Shown piece by piece: positions 19,450-29,049 of a stretch of 64,000 nucleotides of DNA. A program made the position numbers and the translations under genes. Each line of letters starts with the position of its first letter. The stretch's first letter is position 1. The notes beneath the pieces are model-generated. The model was not told the DNA's origin and searched no databases. It saw only the letters and a list, made by a program, of their open reading frames with translations. The DNA is taken from assembly GCA_003214815.1 (NCBI GenBank), contig QCLE01000002.1:62001-126000 (forward strand). Direction: 5' to 3'. The DNA comes from Prochlorococcus sp. AG-412-J13. Lineage in GTDB: Bacteria > Cyanobacteriota > Cyanobacteriia > PCC-6307 > Cyanobiaceae.

Positions 19450-19522
19450 CGCGTCGTGGAGGACTTGAACCCCCGACATCAGGTTTTGGAGACCTGCGTT
19501 CTACCAACTGAACTAACGACGC
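19450..19522 (-). tRNA. tRNA-Trp (CCA)
   Basis: A 73-nt cloverleaf. The acceptor GCGTCGT (5' end at 19522) pairs with ACGACGC, with discriminator G at 19450. The D arm is AGTTCAGTTGGTAGAAC, the anticodon arm CAGGTCTCCAAAACCTG gives CCA, and the T arm is GGGGGTTCAAGTCCTCC. CCA is not encoded at the 3' end. It lies between rplS and the hyper-conserved protein gene on the same strand. Confidence 0.97.
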
Positions 19523-19575
19523 TTTTAAATTATTATAAGCGCCTTTGTGACCAATAAGTTGATTAATTTACAACT

Positions 19576-20046
19576 TTATCGATCAAAGCGTTGTTTTACG
19601 CGAGTAGCTTTTCCTATTCTATCTCTTAGATAGAATAACTTAGCTCTTCTTACTTTACCTCTACGTTCAACTTTTAGAGAGGCTACCTGTGGACTATGTA
19701 GCATAAATACTCTTTCAACACCTATACCCTGAAAAATTCTTCTAACTGTAATAGTCTGGTTAATACCTCCATGCCTTTTTGCGATGACAACACCTTCATA
19801 AGGTTGAACTCTTTCTTTATTACCTTCTGTAATTTTTACTCCAACTTTAACAGTGTCCCCAACATAAATTTCAGGTAATTCTTTTTTTAATTGTTCATTC
19901 TCAAATTCCTTAATAAGATTTGATGCGCTTAAGGTTTGTGTAGTTTCAGAAACCATGTTTTTTTCTTTTTGTTCAACTGATACATCAACTGATGCGTCAG
20001 ATTTAATACCGGTTTCTAATCCCTTCTCTTGTTTCTCTTTGGCCAT
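19576..20046 (-). CDS. rplS: 50S ribosomal protein L19 with N-terminal extension
   Basis: L19 sits at the 30S-50S interface. The conserved domain is residues 43-156: [20 protein letters not shown], then [33 protein letters not shown] and the basic end [16 protein letters not shown]. About 40 charged residues precede it (many Lys, Glu, Ser), making 156 residues against about 115 in E. coli. The extension may be picocyanobacterial; an internal ATG (Met31) would shorten but not remove it. It starts the rplS / tRNA-Trp / hyper-conserved protein / tRNA-Asp / gltX run. Confidence 0.96.
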   Translation of the reverse strand: MAKEKQEKGLETGIKSDASVDVSVEQKEKNMVSETTQTLSASNLIKEFENEQLKKELPEIYVGDTVKVGVKITEGNKERVQPYEGVVIAKRHGGINQTITVRRIFQGIGVERVFMLHSPQVASLKVERRGKVRRAKLFYLRDRIGKATRVKQRFDR

Positions 20047-20078
20047 TTTGGTCTTTTATATCCTACAAGTTTTATATC

Positions 20079-20387
20079 TTAACCTTTTGACTCGCCTTTA
20101 GTAACCTTTTTGGTAAATGAAATTGTTTTTGAAAACATTTGGAATCCCGTTATGAGCATCCATAAAACTCCAAGGGAATTCAATATTACGTATATTAATT
20201 CTCCATTATCTCCAAGCCATTCGCCCTCATGAAGAGACATTAACCAATGAACTTGTTCTCTAGAGTAACCTAATAAATCTTTTGAAATCCTATAAAGAAG
20301 ACCGGTAATTGAAGATATAAATAATGGAAGAAAAACCCAAGGCGCCAAAGCCTTATGAAATTGCCTAGAATTAAATAAAATTTTCAT
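20079..20387 (-). CDS. PepSY-associated-type transmembrane protein, short
   Basis: A 102-residue membrane protein. The opening SRQFHKALAPWVFLPLFISS followed by ITGLLYRI resembles the first helix of PepSY-associated TM proteins; a hydrophilic loop with HWLMSLHEGEWLGDNGE follows, then a second helix YVILNSLGVLWMLITGFQMF. The loop His and Glu residues could face the periplasm or lumen. The family name is from pattern memory and the function is unknown. It lies 32 bp upstream of rplS on the same strand. Confidence 0.7.
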   Translation of the reverse strand: MKILFNSRQFHKALAPWVFLPLFISSITGLLYRISKDLLGYSREQVHWLMSLHEGEWLGDNGELIYVILNSLGVLWMLITGFQMFSKTISFTKKVTKGESKG

Positions 20388-20482
20388 TTTTGTTTCTTTC
20401 CCTTTGTTATTGATAGATTTAAGATAGCCAAGACTCTAATGGCTACCTTGAAGATATTTATCTATTACTATTATTTATTCCA

Positions 20483-21322
20483 ATGAGACATTTTGCAGAT
20501 CTTTTGTTAAATAAAAATAATTCCAAGACTAATGATCAAGTTCCTTTTATTCAGAGGAGAAGAGGAATTGAAATAAAGTCTTCTCGTGAAATAAATTTGA
20601 TGAAAAAATCTAGTAGGATTGTAGCAACTGTTTTGAGGGAAATTAATGACCTAATTAAACCTGGAATGAGCACAAAAGATTTAGATGATTTCGCAGAAAA
20701 GAGGATAAAAAGTTTTGGGGCTCTGCCAAGTTTTAAGGGCTACCATGGTTTCCCTTCTAGTATTTGTTCTAGTATTAATAATGAGGTTGTTCATGGAATT
20801 CCAAATAAAAATAAAATAATTAAAAATGGTGACTTAGTTAAAATTGATACAGGAGCATATTTAGATGGCTTCCATGGGGATAGTTGTATATCAATTTGTG
20901 TGGGAGAAGTTAGTCCAAAGGCTCAAAATCTTAGTGATGTAGCTTACAAAGCATTGTATGCGGGGCTTTCGAAAATTAAAGCAGGGAATACACTTCTAGA
21001 TGTGGCTGGGGAAATCGAAGATATTGTTGTAAAAAATGGCTTTAGTGTTGTGGAAGACTATACAGGTCATGGAGTTGGAAGAAATCTTCATGAAGAACCA
21101 TCGGTATTTAATTTTCGGACTAAAGAATTGCCTAACGTCATCCTTCGTGAAGGAATGACATTAGCTGTGGAACCTATTGTTAATGAAGGTACTAAATTTT
21201 GCAAAACACTAAATGATAGATGGACCGTTATAACAAAGGATGGAAAATTATCGGCTCAATGGGAGCATACAATAGTTGTTTTAAAAGATGGTATTGAAAT
21301 ATTGACAGATAGAGATTTCTAG
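20483..21322 (+). CDS. map: Methionine aminopeptidase, type I
   Basis: Removes the initiator methionine from nascent proteins. The 279-residue protein has the pita-bread fold signatures [36 protein letters not shown] (metal-binding Asp residues), [14 protein letters not shown] (His) and TLAVEPIV plus WEHTIVV (Glu ligands). About 30 polar residues precede the catalytic core ([16 protein letters not shown] begins it). The stop is 3 bp from the convergent SDR gene. Confidence 0.95.
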   Translation: MRHFADLLLNKNNSKTNDQVPFIQRRRGIEIKSSREINLMKKSSRIVATVLREINDLIKPGMSTKDLDDFAEKRIKSFGALPSFKGYHGFPSSICSSINNEVVHGIPNKNKIIKNGDLVKIDTGAYLDGFHGDSCISICVGEVSPKAQNLSDVAYKALYAGLSKIKAGNTLLDVAGEIEDIVVKNGFSVVEDYTGHGVGRNLHEEPSVFNFRTKELPNVILREGMTLAVEPIVNEGTKFCKTLNDRWTVITKDGKLSAQWEHTIVVLKDGIEILTDRDF

Positions 21323-21325
21323 ATA

Positions 21326-22045
21326 CTATGAATTGTACTTATAGATAATTTGACAATATAAAAAATTTAAAAACTCTTTCAATGGAAAAAGTATGTAGGT
21401 TAGAGGATTTGGACTAATGATTATTAAATATTTTTTTGAATTAGCTAAATTATAAATTTTTTTAGAAACAAATTTGGGACTCATTATCCCGATAGGATTT
21501 AGTTCTGATTTAAAAGGCCCTAAGATGATTTTTTTTATTATTAATTTTTTCTTTGTATTTTTATCCAGAAGATTTTTCTTGAAAGAAACTAACTGACCAA
21601 TAAGGGATTTACTAATCTCATATGACGGATTTAGGGCTGGTAATATTTCTGCCTCAGATGTGTTTATCCAAATCTCTTTTTTTATTAGTGAATCATTGCT
21701 TAGAGCAATATCTTCAAATAAATTTAAAAATTTGAATTTGCTTAATGCATTTATTTTTATTGAGTTTTCATAATTGGCATTTTCTCTACTCAAATCATAG
21801 ATACCATGGTTCAAAATTAAAATGTCTATCTTTTCTAATTGTTTTTTTAATAACGACTCCTTCCCACTTTCCCATTTAATCCATTCATTTGGAGATTCAA
21901 GATTTATTTCATAATTAGTTTTACTATGAGTAAATCCAATCACTCTATATCCTTTTTCACGAAACAACTTTGTTAATTCTTTCCCTAGCGCACCTGACGC
22001 TCCAGTAATACCTATAGTTTTTTCGTTTTTGGTTGAATTTATCAT
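21326..22045 (-). CDS. Short-chain dehydrogenase/reductase family protein, substrate unknown
   Basis: The 239-residue Rossmann protein has TGASGALGKEL at about 14-24 for NAD(P) binding, ILILNHGIYDLS in place of NNAG, and a probable catalytic YEISK in the second half, so it is expected to be active. The C-terminus is hydrophobic (SPNPLTYILFPLKEFLNFLY), which may attach it to a membrane. I cannot name a substrate. It is convergent with map and divergent from the phosphotransacetylase-N-like gene; the 154-bp gap to the latter is very A/T-rich and probably holds two promoters. Confidence 0.8.
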   Translation of the reverse strand: MINSTKNEKTIGITGASGALGKELTKLFREKGYRVIGFTHSKTNYEINLESPNEWIKWESGKESLLKKQLEKIDILILNHGIYDLSRENANYENSIKINALSKFKFLNLFEDIALSNDSLIKKEIWINTSEAEILPALNPSYEISKSLIGQLVSFKKNLLDKNTKKKLIIKKIILGPFKSELNPIGIMSPKFVSKKIYNLANSKKYLIIISPNPLTYILFPLKEFLNFLYCQIIYKYNS

Positions 22046-22199
22046 TTTGATTGATTTTGATGAGATACCAAAGAATTAAAATAAATTTACCAAAAAAAAT
22101 TATTTATTTTTTTATTTGATTAAAACTCATAAATAAATATTTGTTTAGTTCTGAAAAAAATATTATCTTGAAACTATTGATAAATAATTTTACTAAATT

Positions 22200-23309
22200 A
22201 TGAGCGATATATTATTAATTGGTTCATGTGAGCCATTTAGTGGTAAGTCTGCAATGGTTCTTGGGATAGCAAAAAGACTTATACAGGAGAAAAAAAAAGT
22301 ACGCATAGGAAAACCGCTAGCAACATGTATTGAACTTACTAATCTTCCATCAATGTCTTATGAAGGATTAATAGATGATGATGTAAAGTTTATTGGATCA
22401 ACGTTAAATATCGAAGAGGAGAATTTAATTTCTTCAGTAGGATTATTGGATAATATATCAGCTGAAAAAAGAATCTTTAATAAAGACTTACTCCCAGGAA
22501 AAGGTTTTGATCAGATTGAAGGAATAGTTAATGATGATTTTGAAGGCCTGAATATTTTAGAGGCAGCTGGAAGTCTTCATGAAGGTATGATTTATGGCTT
22601 AAGTCTTCCACAACTAGCTAAGGATTTAGATGCGAAAGTTTTAATTGTTAATTTATGGGAAGATTGTAAAAGCGTGGATGCATTACTTGATGCGAAAAAA
22701 CAATTAGGTGATAAATTGGCCGGAGTTGTATTGAATGGAGTTTTGCCGCAAGAAGTTGAAAAAGTTAAAAATGAAATAAAACCTTCTCTGAAAGATTTGG
22801 ATATTGAAGTGTTTGGGGTGATGCCTAAATCACCTCTTCTTAGAAGTGTCACCGTCGGCGAGCTTGTAAGAAGACTAGATGCCCAAGTAATTTGTTGTCC
22901 TGAAAAACATCAATTACTTGTTGAAACATTAAGTATTGGTGCAATGGGGGTTAATTCTGCAATGGAATTTTTCAGGAGAAGACGAAATATGGCTGTAGTT
23001 ACTGGAGCTGAGAGAACTGATATACAACTTGCTGCTTTGGAGGCTTCGACTCAATGTCTAATTTTAACTGGTTTGGGAGACCCTTTGTCACAATTGATTC
23101 ATAGAGCGGAGGAATTAGAAGTGCCAATTTTAAAGGTGGAATTAGATACTCTTTCCTCCGTAGAAATTATTGAACAAGCTTTTGGTCATGTCAGAATACA
23201 TGAATCAATTAAAGCTTCTTATGCTATTCAATTAGTTCAAGAGCATGTAAATCTAAAAAGAATTCTCGAAAAGATAGATTTTCCCTGCAATTTTTCAGAT
23301 AAATGCTAA
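22200..23309 (+). CDS. Phosphotransacetylase N-terminal-like P-loop protein with DRTGG domain
   Basis: The 369-residue protein opens with an unusual P-loop, GSCEPFSGKSAMV, followed by a BioD/CobB-like fold (EAAGSLHEGMIYG, KVLIVNLWEDCKSVDALLDA, GVVLNGVLP) and a DRTGG-type region in the last third (VTVGELVRRLDAQVI, AVVTGAERTDIQLAALE). It matches the regulatory half of long Pta proteins but has no acetyltransferase domain. Such free-standing proteins occur in cyanobacteria. The ligand is unknown. The next gene begins 25 bp downstream, probably in one operon. Confidence 0.8.
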   Translation: MSDILLIGSCEPFSGKSAMVLGIAKRLIQEKKKVRIGKPLATCIELTNLPSMSYEGLIDDDVKFIGSTLNIEEENLISSVGLLDNISAEKRIFNKDLLPGKGFDQIEGIVNDDFEGLNILEAAGSLHEGMIYGLSLPQLAKDLDAKVLIVNLWEDCKSVDALLDAKKQLGDKLAGVVLNGVLPQEVEKVKNEIKPSLKDLDIEVFGVMPKSPLLRSVTVGELVRRLDAQVICCPEKHQLLVETLSIGAMGVNSAMEFFRRRRNMAVVTGAERTDIQLAALEASTQCLILTGLGDPLSQLIHRAEELEVPILKVELDTLSSVEIIEQAFGHVRIHESIKASYAIQLVQEHVNLKRILEKIDFPCNFSDKC

Positions 23310-23334
23310 TTTCAAATATAGGAACTATATTATT

Positions 23335-23847
23335 TTGAGTCGCTCTTTAGATCTCCCAGCAACTGAAGGCGTTGATGCCTTAGCTCAAGAACTTGCAAAA
23401 CTCCAAGATAATGGGAAAAGGAGAATTGCTTTTTTGGGTAGTAGACACGTACCGGTTGTCGATATCCACTTAATTGAGTTGATAGCAAGGTCGTTAGCTG
23501 AGGAAGGACATAATATCCTTACTTCTGGATCTCAAGGTGTCAATGCAGCTGTTATTCGAGCTGTCTTAGATATTAATCCATCATTATTAACTGTTTTATT
23601 ACCACAAAGTCTTGATAGACAAATACCCGAAATAAAGGATCAACTTGAGAGGGTTATGCATTTGGTTGAAAAAAGTGAAAATGATGAATTACCTTTGCGA
23701 CTTGCAAGTAGTCTTTGTAATCAAGAAATTATTACTAGGTGCGATCAATTAATATGCTTTGCCTTTCACGATAGTGAAACTTTGCTAAATAGTTGTAGAT
23801 GCGCGGAAGAAATGGGAAAAGTGGTTAGTTTGTTATTTTTTGATTAA
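23335..23847 (+). CDS. DprA/LOG-like Rossmann-fold protein (170 aa), unknown function
   Basis: It starts at TTG 23335 (M/SRSLDLPATEGVDALAQEL). The core contains IAFLGSRHVP, then HNILTSGSQGVNAAVIRAVL, a nucleotide-binding loop pattern typical of DprA and LOG/MoCo-carrier relatives, and CDQLICFAFHDSE toward the C-terminus. It is much shorter than DprA and lacks flanking SAM or winged-helix domains. It is in tandem with the DRTGG protein upstream. A DNA-processing role should not be assumed from the fold alone. Confidence 0.72.
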   Translation: MSRSLDLPATEGVDALAQELAKLQDNGKRRIAFLGSRHVPVVDIHLIELIARSLAEEGHNILTSGSQGVNAAVIRAVLDINPSLLTVLLPQSLDRQIPEIKDQLERVMHLVEKSENDELPLRLASSLCNQEIITRCDQLICFAFHDSETLLNSCRCAEEMGKVVSLLFFD

Positions 23848-23913
23848 ATTAATCCATCTCCTCTTATTAAAAGATGATTTATGCTAATAATATTTAGCGT
23901 TTAATAATTTACT

Positions 23914-24411
23914 ATGGCAGAAAGTTTTTCATTTGATGTGGTTTCTGATTTTGATAGACAGGAATTAGTCAATACTTTGGATCAAGTAAAAAGAGAAATT
24001 TCTCAGCGTTACGATCTGAAGGGCACAGACACTTCAGTTGATTTAGATAAAGAAAATATTTTTATAATTACCAATAGCGAACTTACCTTAAATGCTGTCA
24101 ATGACATAATTAGACAAAAGGCAATAAAAAGAAACTTATCTTTAAAAATATTTGACTATGGTGAAATTGAAATGGTTAGTGGTAATAGAGTAAAACAGAC
24201 AATTTTATTAAAACAAGGAATTAAACAAGAAATTGCAAAAAAAATCAGTAAAAATATTAGAGATAAAATAAGAAAAATTAATGTCAGCATCAATGGAGAA
24301 ACACTCAGAGTTGCTAGTAAGAGCAAAAATGATCTTCAATTAGCAATTAAGATTGTTAGTGAGTTGGAAGAGTCTTTGAACATTCCTCTAAAAGCTAACA
24401 ACTTTAGATAA
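23914..24411 (+). CDS. YajQ family nucleotide-binding protein
   Basis: The 165-residue protein has the duplicated ferredoxin-like YajQ architecture: MAESFSFDVVSDFDRQELVN at the N-terminus, ISQRYDLKGTDTSVDLDKEN, VSGNRVKQTILLKQGIKQEI and the C-terminal KSKNDLQLAIKIVSELE. YajQ proteins bind nucleotides, including cyclic di-GMP in Xanthomonas, and affect transcription or RNA in different bacteria. Its role in cyanobacteria is unknown to me. The length is normal. Confidence 0.93.
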   Translation: MAESFSFDVVSDFDRQELVNTLDQVKREISQRYDLKGTDTSVDLDKENIFIITNSELTLNAVNDIIRQKAIKRNLSLKIFDYGEIEMVSGNRVKQTILLKQGIKQEIAKKISKNIRDKIRKINVSINGETLRVASKSKNDLQLAIKIVSELEESLNIPLKANNFR

Positions 24412-24438
24412 AATTTTTAGTAATATTATTTTTAAAAT

Positions 24439-24648
24439 ATGGTGGATTATTCAAAATCTCTCATTGAATCATTGATTAAGAAAGTAAAAGAATATCCTCG
24501 TTTTTCAAAAGAAGAAATAGAGAAATTTTGTTGGATGGCGGTACATGAGCATAAGCATGGTGTTTTGCCCTCTGAATATGATATTAGGGAGATAGATGAG
24601 GAACTTTATTTAGAACTTTTGGAAGAATTTAAATCAAATATCTTCTAA
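24439..24648 (+). CDS. Small acidic protein, unknown function (69 aa)
   Basis: An acidic, probably helical protein. The middle part WMAVHEHKHGVLPSEYDIRE has a His cluster (HEHKH) and the C-terminus is strongly acidic (EIDEELYLELLEEFKSN). It begins 28 bp after the YajQ gene on the same strand. It has no membrane segment or signal peptide. I recognise no family. Confidence 0.68.
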   Translation: MVDYSKSLIESLIKKVKEYPRFSKEEIEKFCWMAVHEHKHGVLPSEYDIREIDEELYLELLEEFKSNIF

Positions 24649-24757
24649 ATAATATCTATACTTAAATTTACAATTATTAAAAAAATATTTTAATTAAATG
24701 CCTTATTAATGCACTAACTGGTCTATTTAAATATGATTAACTAAAGAGAAAAATTTA

Positions 24758-25561
24758 ATGTCAACATCCTTTAAAAATGTTACACCAACAGGTCCTGGTG
24801 GGACAGCAACATTATTGATTGTATTGTCTTTTACTGGCTTTCTTTTGCTAACTCAATCTCTTTTTGTTGTTCCTTCTGGACAAGTTGCAGTTGTTACAAC
24901 ACTAGGGAAAGTAAGTGGCCCCTCTAGGAGAGCTGGTTTAAACTTTAAACTTCCATTTGTTCAGTCTGTATATCCATTTGATATAAAAACGCAAGTTCAA
25001 CCTGAAAAATTTGAAACTTTAACTAAAGATCTGCAAGTTATTAGGGCTACAGCTACTGTTAAGTATTCAGTAAAACCTAACGAAGCAGGGAGGATCTTCG
25101 CAACAATTGCAAGTAGAAATAGCGATGTTTATCAAAAAATTGTTCAGCCATCTTTGCTAAAAGCTTTAAAGTCAGTCTTTTCTCAATATGAGCTAGAAAC
25201 AATTGCTACTGAATTCGCAGTAATTTCTGAAAAAGTAGGTGACACTGTTGCACAAGAACTGAACTCATTCGATTATGTAGACGTTAAAAGTTTAGATCTT
25301 ACTGGATTAGAGATTGCTGAAGAATATAGAGCTGCGATTGAACAAAAGCAAATAGCCGGTCAGCAATTACTTAGAGCAAAGACAGAAGTTGAAATTGCTG
25401 AACAAGAAGCGCTTAGATATGAGACATTAAATAGAAGTCTCGACGATCAGGTCCTTTTCAAATTATTTCTTGACAAATGGGATGGTAGTACACAAGTTGT
25501 TCCTGGCCTGCCAGGTTCAGAAGGAGGTAGTCCCCCAGTAATAGTTGGTGGTAAAAGATAA
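24758..25561 (+). CDS. SPFH/prohibitin (band 7) family membrane protein
   Basis: The 267-residue protein has an N-terminal membrane anchor (TATLLIVLSFTGFLLLTQSL), then the SPFH domain (VPSGQVAVVTTLGKVSGPSR, GLNFKLPFVQSVYPFDIKTQ) and an alanine/glutamate-rich coiled coil ending in IEQKQIAGQQLLRAKTEVEI. SPFH proteins form large oligomeric rings on membranes and help stabilise or regulate proteases such as FtsH; cyanobacterial prohibitins are proposed to do this in thylakoids. A glycine/proline-rich tail (GLPGSEGGSPPVIVGGK) ends it. A terminator hairpin follows. Confidence 0.9.
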   Translation: MSTSFKNVTPTGPGGTATLLIVLSFTGFLLLTQSLFVVPSGQVAVVTTLGKVSGPSRRAGLNFKLPFVQSVYPFDIKTQVQPEKFETLTKDLQVIRATATVKYSVKPNEAGRIFATIASRNSDVYQKIVQPSLLKALKSVFSQYELETIATEFAVISEKVGDTVAQELNSFDYVDVKSLDLTGLEIAEEYRAAIEQKQIAGQQLLRAKTEVEIAEQEALRYETLNRSLDDQVLFKLFLDKWDGSTQVVPGLPGSEGGSPPVIVGGKR

Positions 25562-25586
25562 TTAAAAAAAATCTTTCTAAAAGTTT

Positions 25587-25630
25587 AATCATTTACTTAT
25601 TTTTCTTTAAAGAAAGATGAGTAAATGATT
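25587..25630. terminator. Hairpin between SPFH gene and hemL, bidirectional
   Basis: AATCATTTACT at 25587-25597 is exactly complementary to AGTAAATGATT at 25620-25630, and the inner sequence TTTCTTTAAAGAAA also pairs, so nearly the whole 44 nt folds. A T-rich run follows on the plus strand. It overlaps the hemL stop codon by two bases, so it can end transcripts from both convergent genes. Confidence 0.7.
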
Positions 25631-26930
25631 ATTTTTTTATTGAATTAAATGATTCGTCAAAAGCATCGATAGTTTTATCAATTTCTTCTTCGCTGTGAGC
25701 AAGTGATGTGAAACCTGCTTCGAAGGGACTTGGCGCTAAGTAAATTCCTCGTCGTAGCATTTCTCTATGCAACTTACCAAAAAGTTCGGCATCATTTTTT
25801 TTGGCTTCATCAAAGTTCCTAACTGGTCCTTCACATAAGAAAAATCCAAACATAGCGCTTACACTTCCACCGTTAATAGCGATACCGTTATTTTCTGCAG
25901 ACTGAATTATCCCTTCAATTAATCTAGAAGTTGTTGCATCAAGTTTATCGTATGTACCATCTTGTTTGAGGAGTTCAAGAGTTTTTATTCCAGCAGTCAT
26001 TGCGAGTGGATTACCGCTCAATGTGCCTGCTTGGTAAACCGGTCCTGAAGGGGCTACCATTGACATTATTTCTTTCTTGCCTCCGTAGGCTCCAACAGGT
26101 AGCCCTCCACCGATTACTTTTCCAAGGGTTGTTAAATCAGGAGTTACCCCAAACTTTTCTTGTGCGCCTCCATAACTTATTCTGAATCCAGTCATTACTT
26201 CGTCAAAAACTAATAAGGATCCATTCTCATTTGTTAATTCTCTTAATCCTTCCAAGAATCCAGGTTCTGGAGTAATAAATCCAGCATTACCAACGATAGG
26301 CTCAAGTATAACCCCAGAAATGGCATCAGGATTTTCAGAAAATAATTTTTTTACTGCTTCAAGGTCATTGTAGGGAGCAGTAAGTGTGTTGGCAGTAGTC
26401 GTCCGTGGAACACCTGGAGAATCTGGTAAACCTAGAGTGGCTACACCTGATCCTGCTTTCACTAAAAACATATCTGCATGACCATGATAGCAACCGTCAA
26501 ATTTAATAACTTTATCTCTTCCAGTAAATGCTCGCATAAGTCTCAAAACGGCCATGCATGCTTCTGTTCCACTATTAACAAATCTAACCATTTCTACGGA
26601 TGGGACTGCATCTATTACCATTTCAGCAAGTTTGTTCTCTAGAACGCATGGAGCACCAAAGCTGGTGCCTTTCTCAATTGCTTCCTGCAATGCCGTTGTT
26701 ACTTCAGGGTGGGCATGCCCACATATAGCTGGCCCCCAACTTCCTATGTAGTCAATATATCTATTTCCATCAATATCCCAAGCAAAGGGACCTTTGACTC
26801 TGTCAAAAACAATTGGCTGGCCTCCTACAGACTTGAAAGCTCTTACTGGAGAACTTACTCCTCCTGGCATTAATTGCTGGGCGGCAGAAAAAATTTCTTC
26901 TGATTTGGTGTAATTTAATATGTCAGTCAC
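25629..26930 (-). CDS. hemL: Glutamate-1-semialdehyde 2,1-aminomutase
   Basis: Converts glutamate-1-semialdehyde to 5-aminolevulinate, the entry to chlorophyll, haem and corrin synthesis. The 433-residue PLP enzyme shows [20 protein letters not shown], the [23 protein letters not shown]-phosphate region, [14 protein letters not shown], and [17 protein letters not shown] with the Schiff-base lysine. It is full length. With hemC elsewhere in the window it supplies tetrapyrroles. About 225 bp of non-coding DNA lies upstream. Confidence 0.97.
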   Translation of the reverse strand: MTDILNYTKSEEIFSAAQQLMPGGVSSPVRAFKSVGGQPIVFDRVKGPFAWDIDGNRYIDYIGSWGPAICGHAHPEVTTALQEAIEKGTSFGAPCVLENKLAEMVIDAVPSVEMVRFVNSGTEACMAVLRLMRAFTGRDKVIKFDGCYHGHADMFLVKAGSGVATLGLPDSPGVPRTTTANTLTAPYNDLEAVKKLFSENPDAISGVILEPIVGNAGFITPEPGFLEGLRELTNENGSLLVFDEVMTGFRISYGGAQEKFGVTPDLTTLGKVIGGGLPVGAYGGKKEIMSMVAPSGPVYQAGTLSGNPLAMTAGIKTLELLKQDGTYDKLDATTSRLIEGIIQSAENNGIAINGGSVSAMFGFFLCEGPVRNFDEAKKNDAELFGKLHREMLRRGIYLAPSPFEAGFTSLAHSEEEIDKTIDAFDESFNSIKK

Positions 26931-27156
26931 AATTTAGCTAAATGATGTTTTGAGAAAAATCTTGTCATGTTCTAAATTAGAAATAAGTAAAAATTTTGTC
27001 AATCAGTTTGGAATTCTACATTATGATATTTTTATTGCGATAGTTTGGATTGTAAATAATTAATTTTAAAGAAATCATGATAAAAAACAATTCTGTTTTA
27101 GATAACGCTTTATTAATAAGCGTTTTCAGCCATTAAAGAAATTAAATTTATTTTAT
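26931..27156. other. Non-coding gap between xth and hemL
   Basis: 226 bases without a credible gene. It should contain the hemL promoter near its left end. An imperfectly placed hairpin AACGCTT-TATTAAT-AAGCGTT occurs near 27104-27124, 3' of xth on the minus strand, but it is not followed by a U-tract, so I do not call it a terminator. No RNA gene was recognised. Confidence 0.5.
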
Positions 27157-28002
27157 TTATATTTCTAAGAAATTATCTTCATCCTCAAAAAAATCTACAT
27201 TTACATCGTTTAAGTTAAGATTTATCATTACTGGGGCATGATCACTGGGACGTAAATTACCTCTAGGTGAACTGTCTATGACACAACTTTTAAGTTGTGA
27301 CGACAGTTCTTTGCTGATATATATATGGTCAATTCTCCACCCTTTATTTAATTCAAATGCGTTATTACGGTAATCCCACCAGCTCCAGTGGCCAGTATTT
27401 TGTTCAAAAATCCTGAAAGAATCTATTAATCTTTTTTTTAGAACATTATTTAGTGCATCTCTCTCTATTTTAGATGCCATTATTCCTCCTTCATATTTCT
27501 TTGGATCATGAATATCCAAGTTAGATGGAGCAACATTAAAATCACCCATAAGACAAATTAATTCTCCTTTTTTTTCTTGCTCATCCAAAAATGAAGCTAA
27601 ACAATTTAACCAATTAATTTTGTATTCGAACTTACTAGATTCTAGAGAAGATCCGTTTGGCACATAGGCATTTATGATTTTAATACCATTAATATCAGCA
27701 GAAATTAATCTTTTTTGATCTAGAAAAATTTCGATATTCTGCTTAGAGTCGGTACAACCGAAGAATCCCTTTTTGACATTTTCTGGCTTTATTTTAGAAA
27801 TAATAGCCACACCATTGTATGATTTTTGTCCGTAGACCTCTACTGCATAGCCTAATTTTTCAAAAGCTTCTAAAGGGAAACTATCATCCATTACTTTTGT
27901 TTCCTGCAAACATAGAATATCTGGATTGACTTGATTAATCCAATCTATTATTTGTGCAAGTCTGGTTCTTATAGAGTTAACATTCCAAGTTGCTATTAAC
28001 AA
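27157..28002 (-). CDS. xth: Exodeoxyribonuclease III (AP endonuclease, ExoA/Xth family)
   Basis: Cleaves DNA at abasic sites and trims 3' ends during base-excision repair. The 281-residue protein has the Mg-dependent EEP fold signatures MLIATWNVNSIRTRL, DILCLQETKV, NAYVPNGSS, CLMGDFNVAPSNLDIHDPKK, WSWWDYRNNAF, WRIDHIYIS and PSDHAPVMI. The start is TTG at 28002: an in-frame stop lies five codons upstream with no ATG between. It is divergent from a small secreted protein. Confidence 0.95.
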   Translation of the reverse strand: MLIATWNVNSIRTRLAQIIDWINQVNPDILCLQETKVMDDSFPLEAFEKLGYAVEVYGQKSYNGVAIISKIKPENVKKGFFGCTDSKQNIEIFLDQKRLISADINGIKIINAYVPNGSSLESSKFEYKINWLNCLASFLDEQEKKGELICLMGDFNVAPSNLDIHDPKKYEGGIMASKIERDALNNVLKKRLIDSFRIFEQNTGHWSWWDYRNNAFELNKGWRIDHIYISKELSSQLKSCVIDSSPRGNLRPSDHAPVMINLNLNDVNVDFFEDEDNFLEI

Positions 28003-28073
28003 ATTTCTAACAAATTATGTAAGATTAAATTAGCAAATATTTTTGGCGTCAAAGAATTTTGAAATTAAATAAA

Positions 28074-28358
28074 ATGAAAAATTATTTTTGCAAAAGCATA
28101 CCTAAATCAATAACTTTTGTAATATTTTTTACTTTGTTAATTTCCTTAAAAGGTGATTACCTAAATGCTGAATATTTATTTGAGGAATTAGAAATTGATA
28201 CCTCAACTAAAACAGAAGAGGATAATTCAGTTTTTCCAACCAATCCTTTTGAACTTGTGGAAATGATACGGAGACAAAATAGTATGAATGATGCGACTAA
28301 TCCTTCTGATGCTATTGACGATGCGTTAAAGTCTTTTAATAGTTTGGAGGGAAAATAA
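28074..28358 (+). CDS. Small putative secreted protein, unknown function
   Basis: I start at ATG 28074 (94 residues, MKNYFCKSIPKSITFVIFF); a TTG five codons earlier is possible. A signal-peptide-like N-terminus with a hydrophobic core to about residue 24 is followed by an acidic mature part (EYLFEELEIDTSTKTEEDNS) and a short conserved-looking stretch PFELVEMIRRQNSMNDATNP. It could be lumenal or periplasmic. I recognise no family. Confidence 0.62.
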   Translation: MKNYFCKSIPKSITFVIFFTLLISLKGDYLNAEYLFEELEIDTSTKTEEDNSVFPTNPFELVEMIRRQNSMNDATNPSDAIDDALKSFNSLEGK

Positions 28359-28398
28359 GGAATTTAATACGATAAATTGTTATCTTCAAATTTTAAAT

Positions 28399-28998
28399 AT
28401 GTTAAAAAACCCTATCCCAAAAGTTACTAACCAATTGCAGCACAGAGCAATCGGTATTATTAATGGTAAATTTACTCCCCATGGTAATGAGCAATTAAAT
28501 AGAGGCTTTTTAATTGACAATAAAGGCGAAAAAATTGAAACAGTAGTACTAGGTAAAGCATTGTCACTTTTAAAAAAGCATATTGATTTAAAGAAAAGTT
28601 ATTATTGGATTGTCTATCCAAAGAATAAAAATACTCAAAACTTGCATTTACAGGTTGCAGGCATATGGGATCCTTTTCAACTGAATGATTTTCCAAATGA
28701 TTCTACAAAAACTAACTTCTCTAAATTATTAGAAGAATTAGATCTAAAAGATAATTATTTTTCTGTTAGAGGAGAATTAGTTTTTGTCAACACTCAAAAG
28801 AAAGAATTTGTTATTAAAATTTGCTCCTCTATGAAGTCAAAAAATTTAAAAAATAAAAATTTTAAATTGGTTATAAAAGGAGAACTTTCTCTTGAACTTC
28901 TGCATAGTTTTGTAAGTTTAGATATCCACAGAGATGGAAATTCTTTGCAATTAATAAAGTACGAAGTTATTGAAAAAAATCTCTTTGAAAATAACTAG
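28399..28998 (+). CDS. Hypothetical protein (199 aa), no recognised domain
   Basis: A soluble, lysine-rich protein beginning MLKNPIPKVTNQLQHRAIGI. Notable segments are GIINGKFTPHGNEQLNRGFL, KKSYYWIVYPKNKNTQNLHL and a C-terminal IKGELSLELLHSFVSLDIHR. The mixed beta pattern suggests a globular fold. It sits 40 bp after the small secreted protein and 51 bp before larC, all on the plus strand, so it could share a transcript. I cannot name the family. Confidence 0.65.
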   Translation: MLKNPIPKVTNQLQHRAIGIINGKFTPHGNEQLNRGFLIDNKGEKIETVVLGKALSLLKKHIDLKKSYYWIVYPKNKNTQNLHLQVAGIWDPFQLNDFPNDSTKTNFSKLLEELDLKDNYFSVRGELVFVNTQKKEFVIKICSSMKSKNLKNKNFKLVIKGELSLELLHSFVSLDIHRDGNSLQLIKYEVIEKNLFENN

Positions 28999-29049
28999 AG
29001 TTAAAGTCTGATTTTCACCCAATTTTGCCAATCAAGAAATCTTTGATTT

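Noticed and set aside
27101-27126. Rho-independent terminator after xth
   Set aside because: The 7-bp stem AACGCTT/AAGCGTT is not followed by a U-rich run on either strand.
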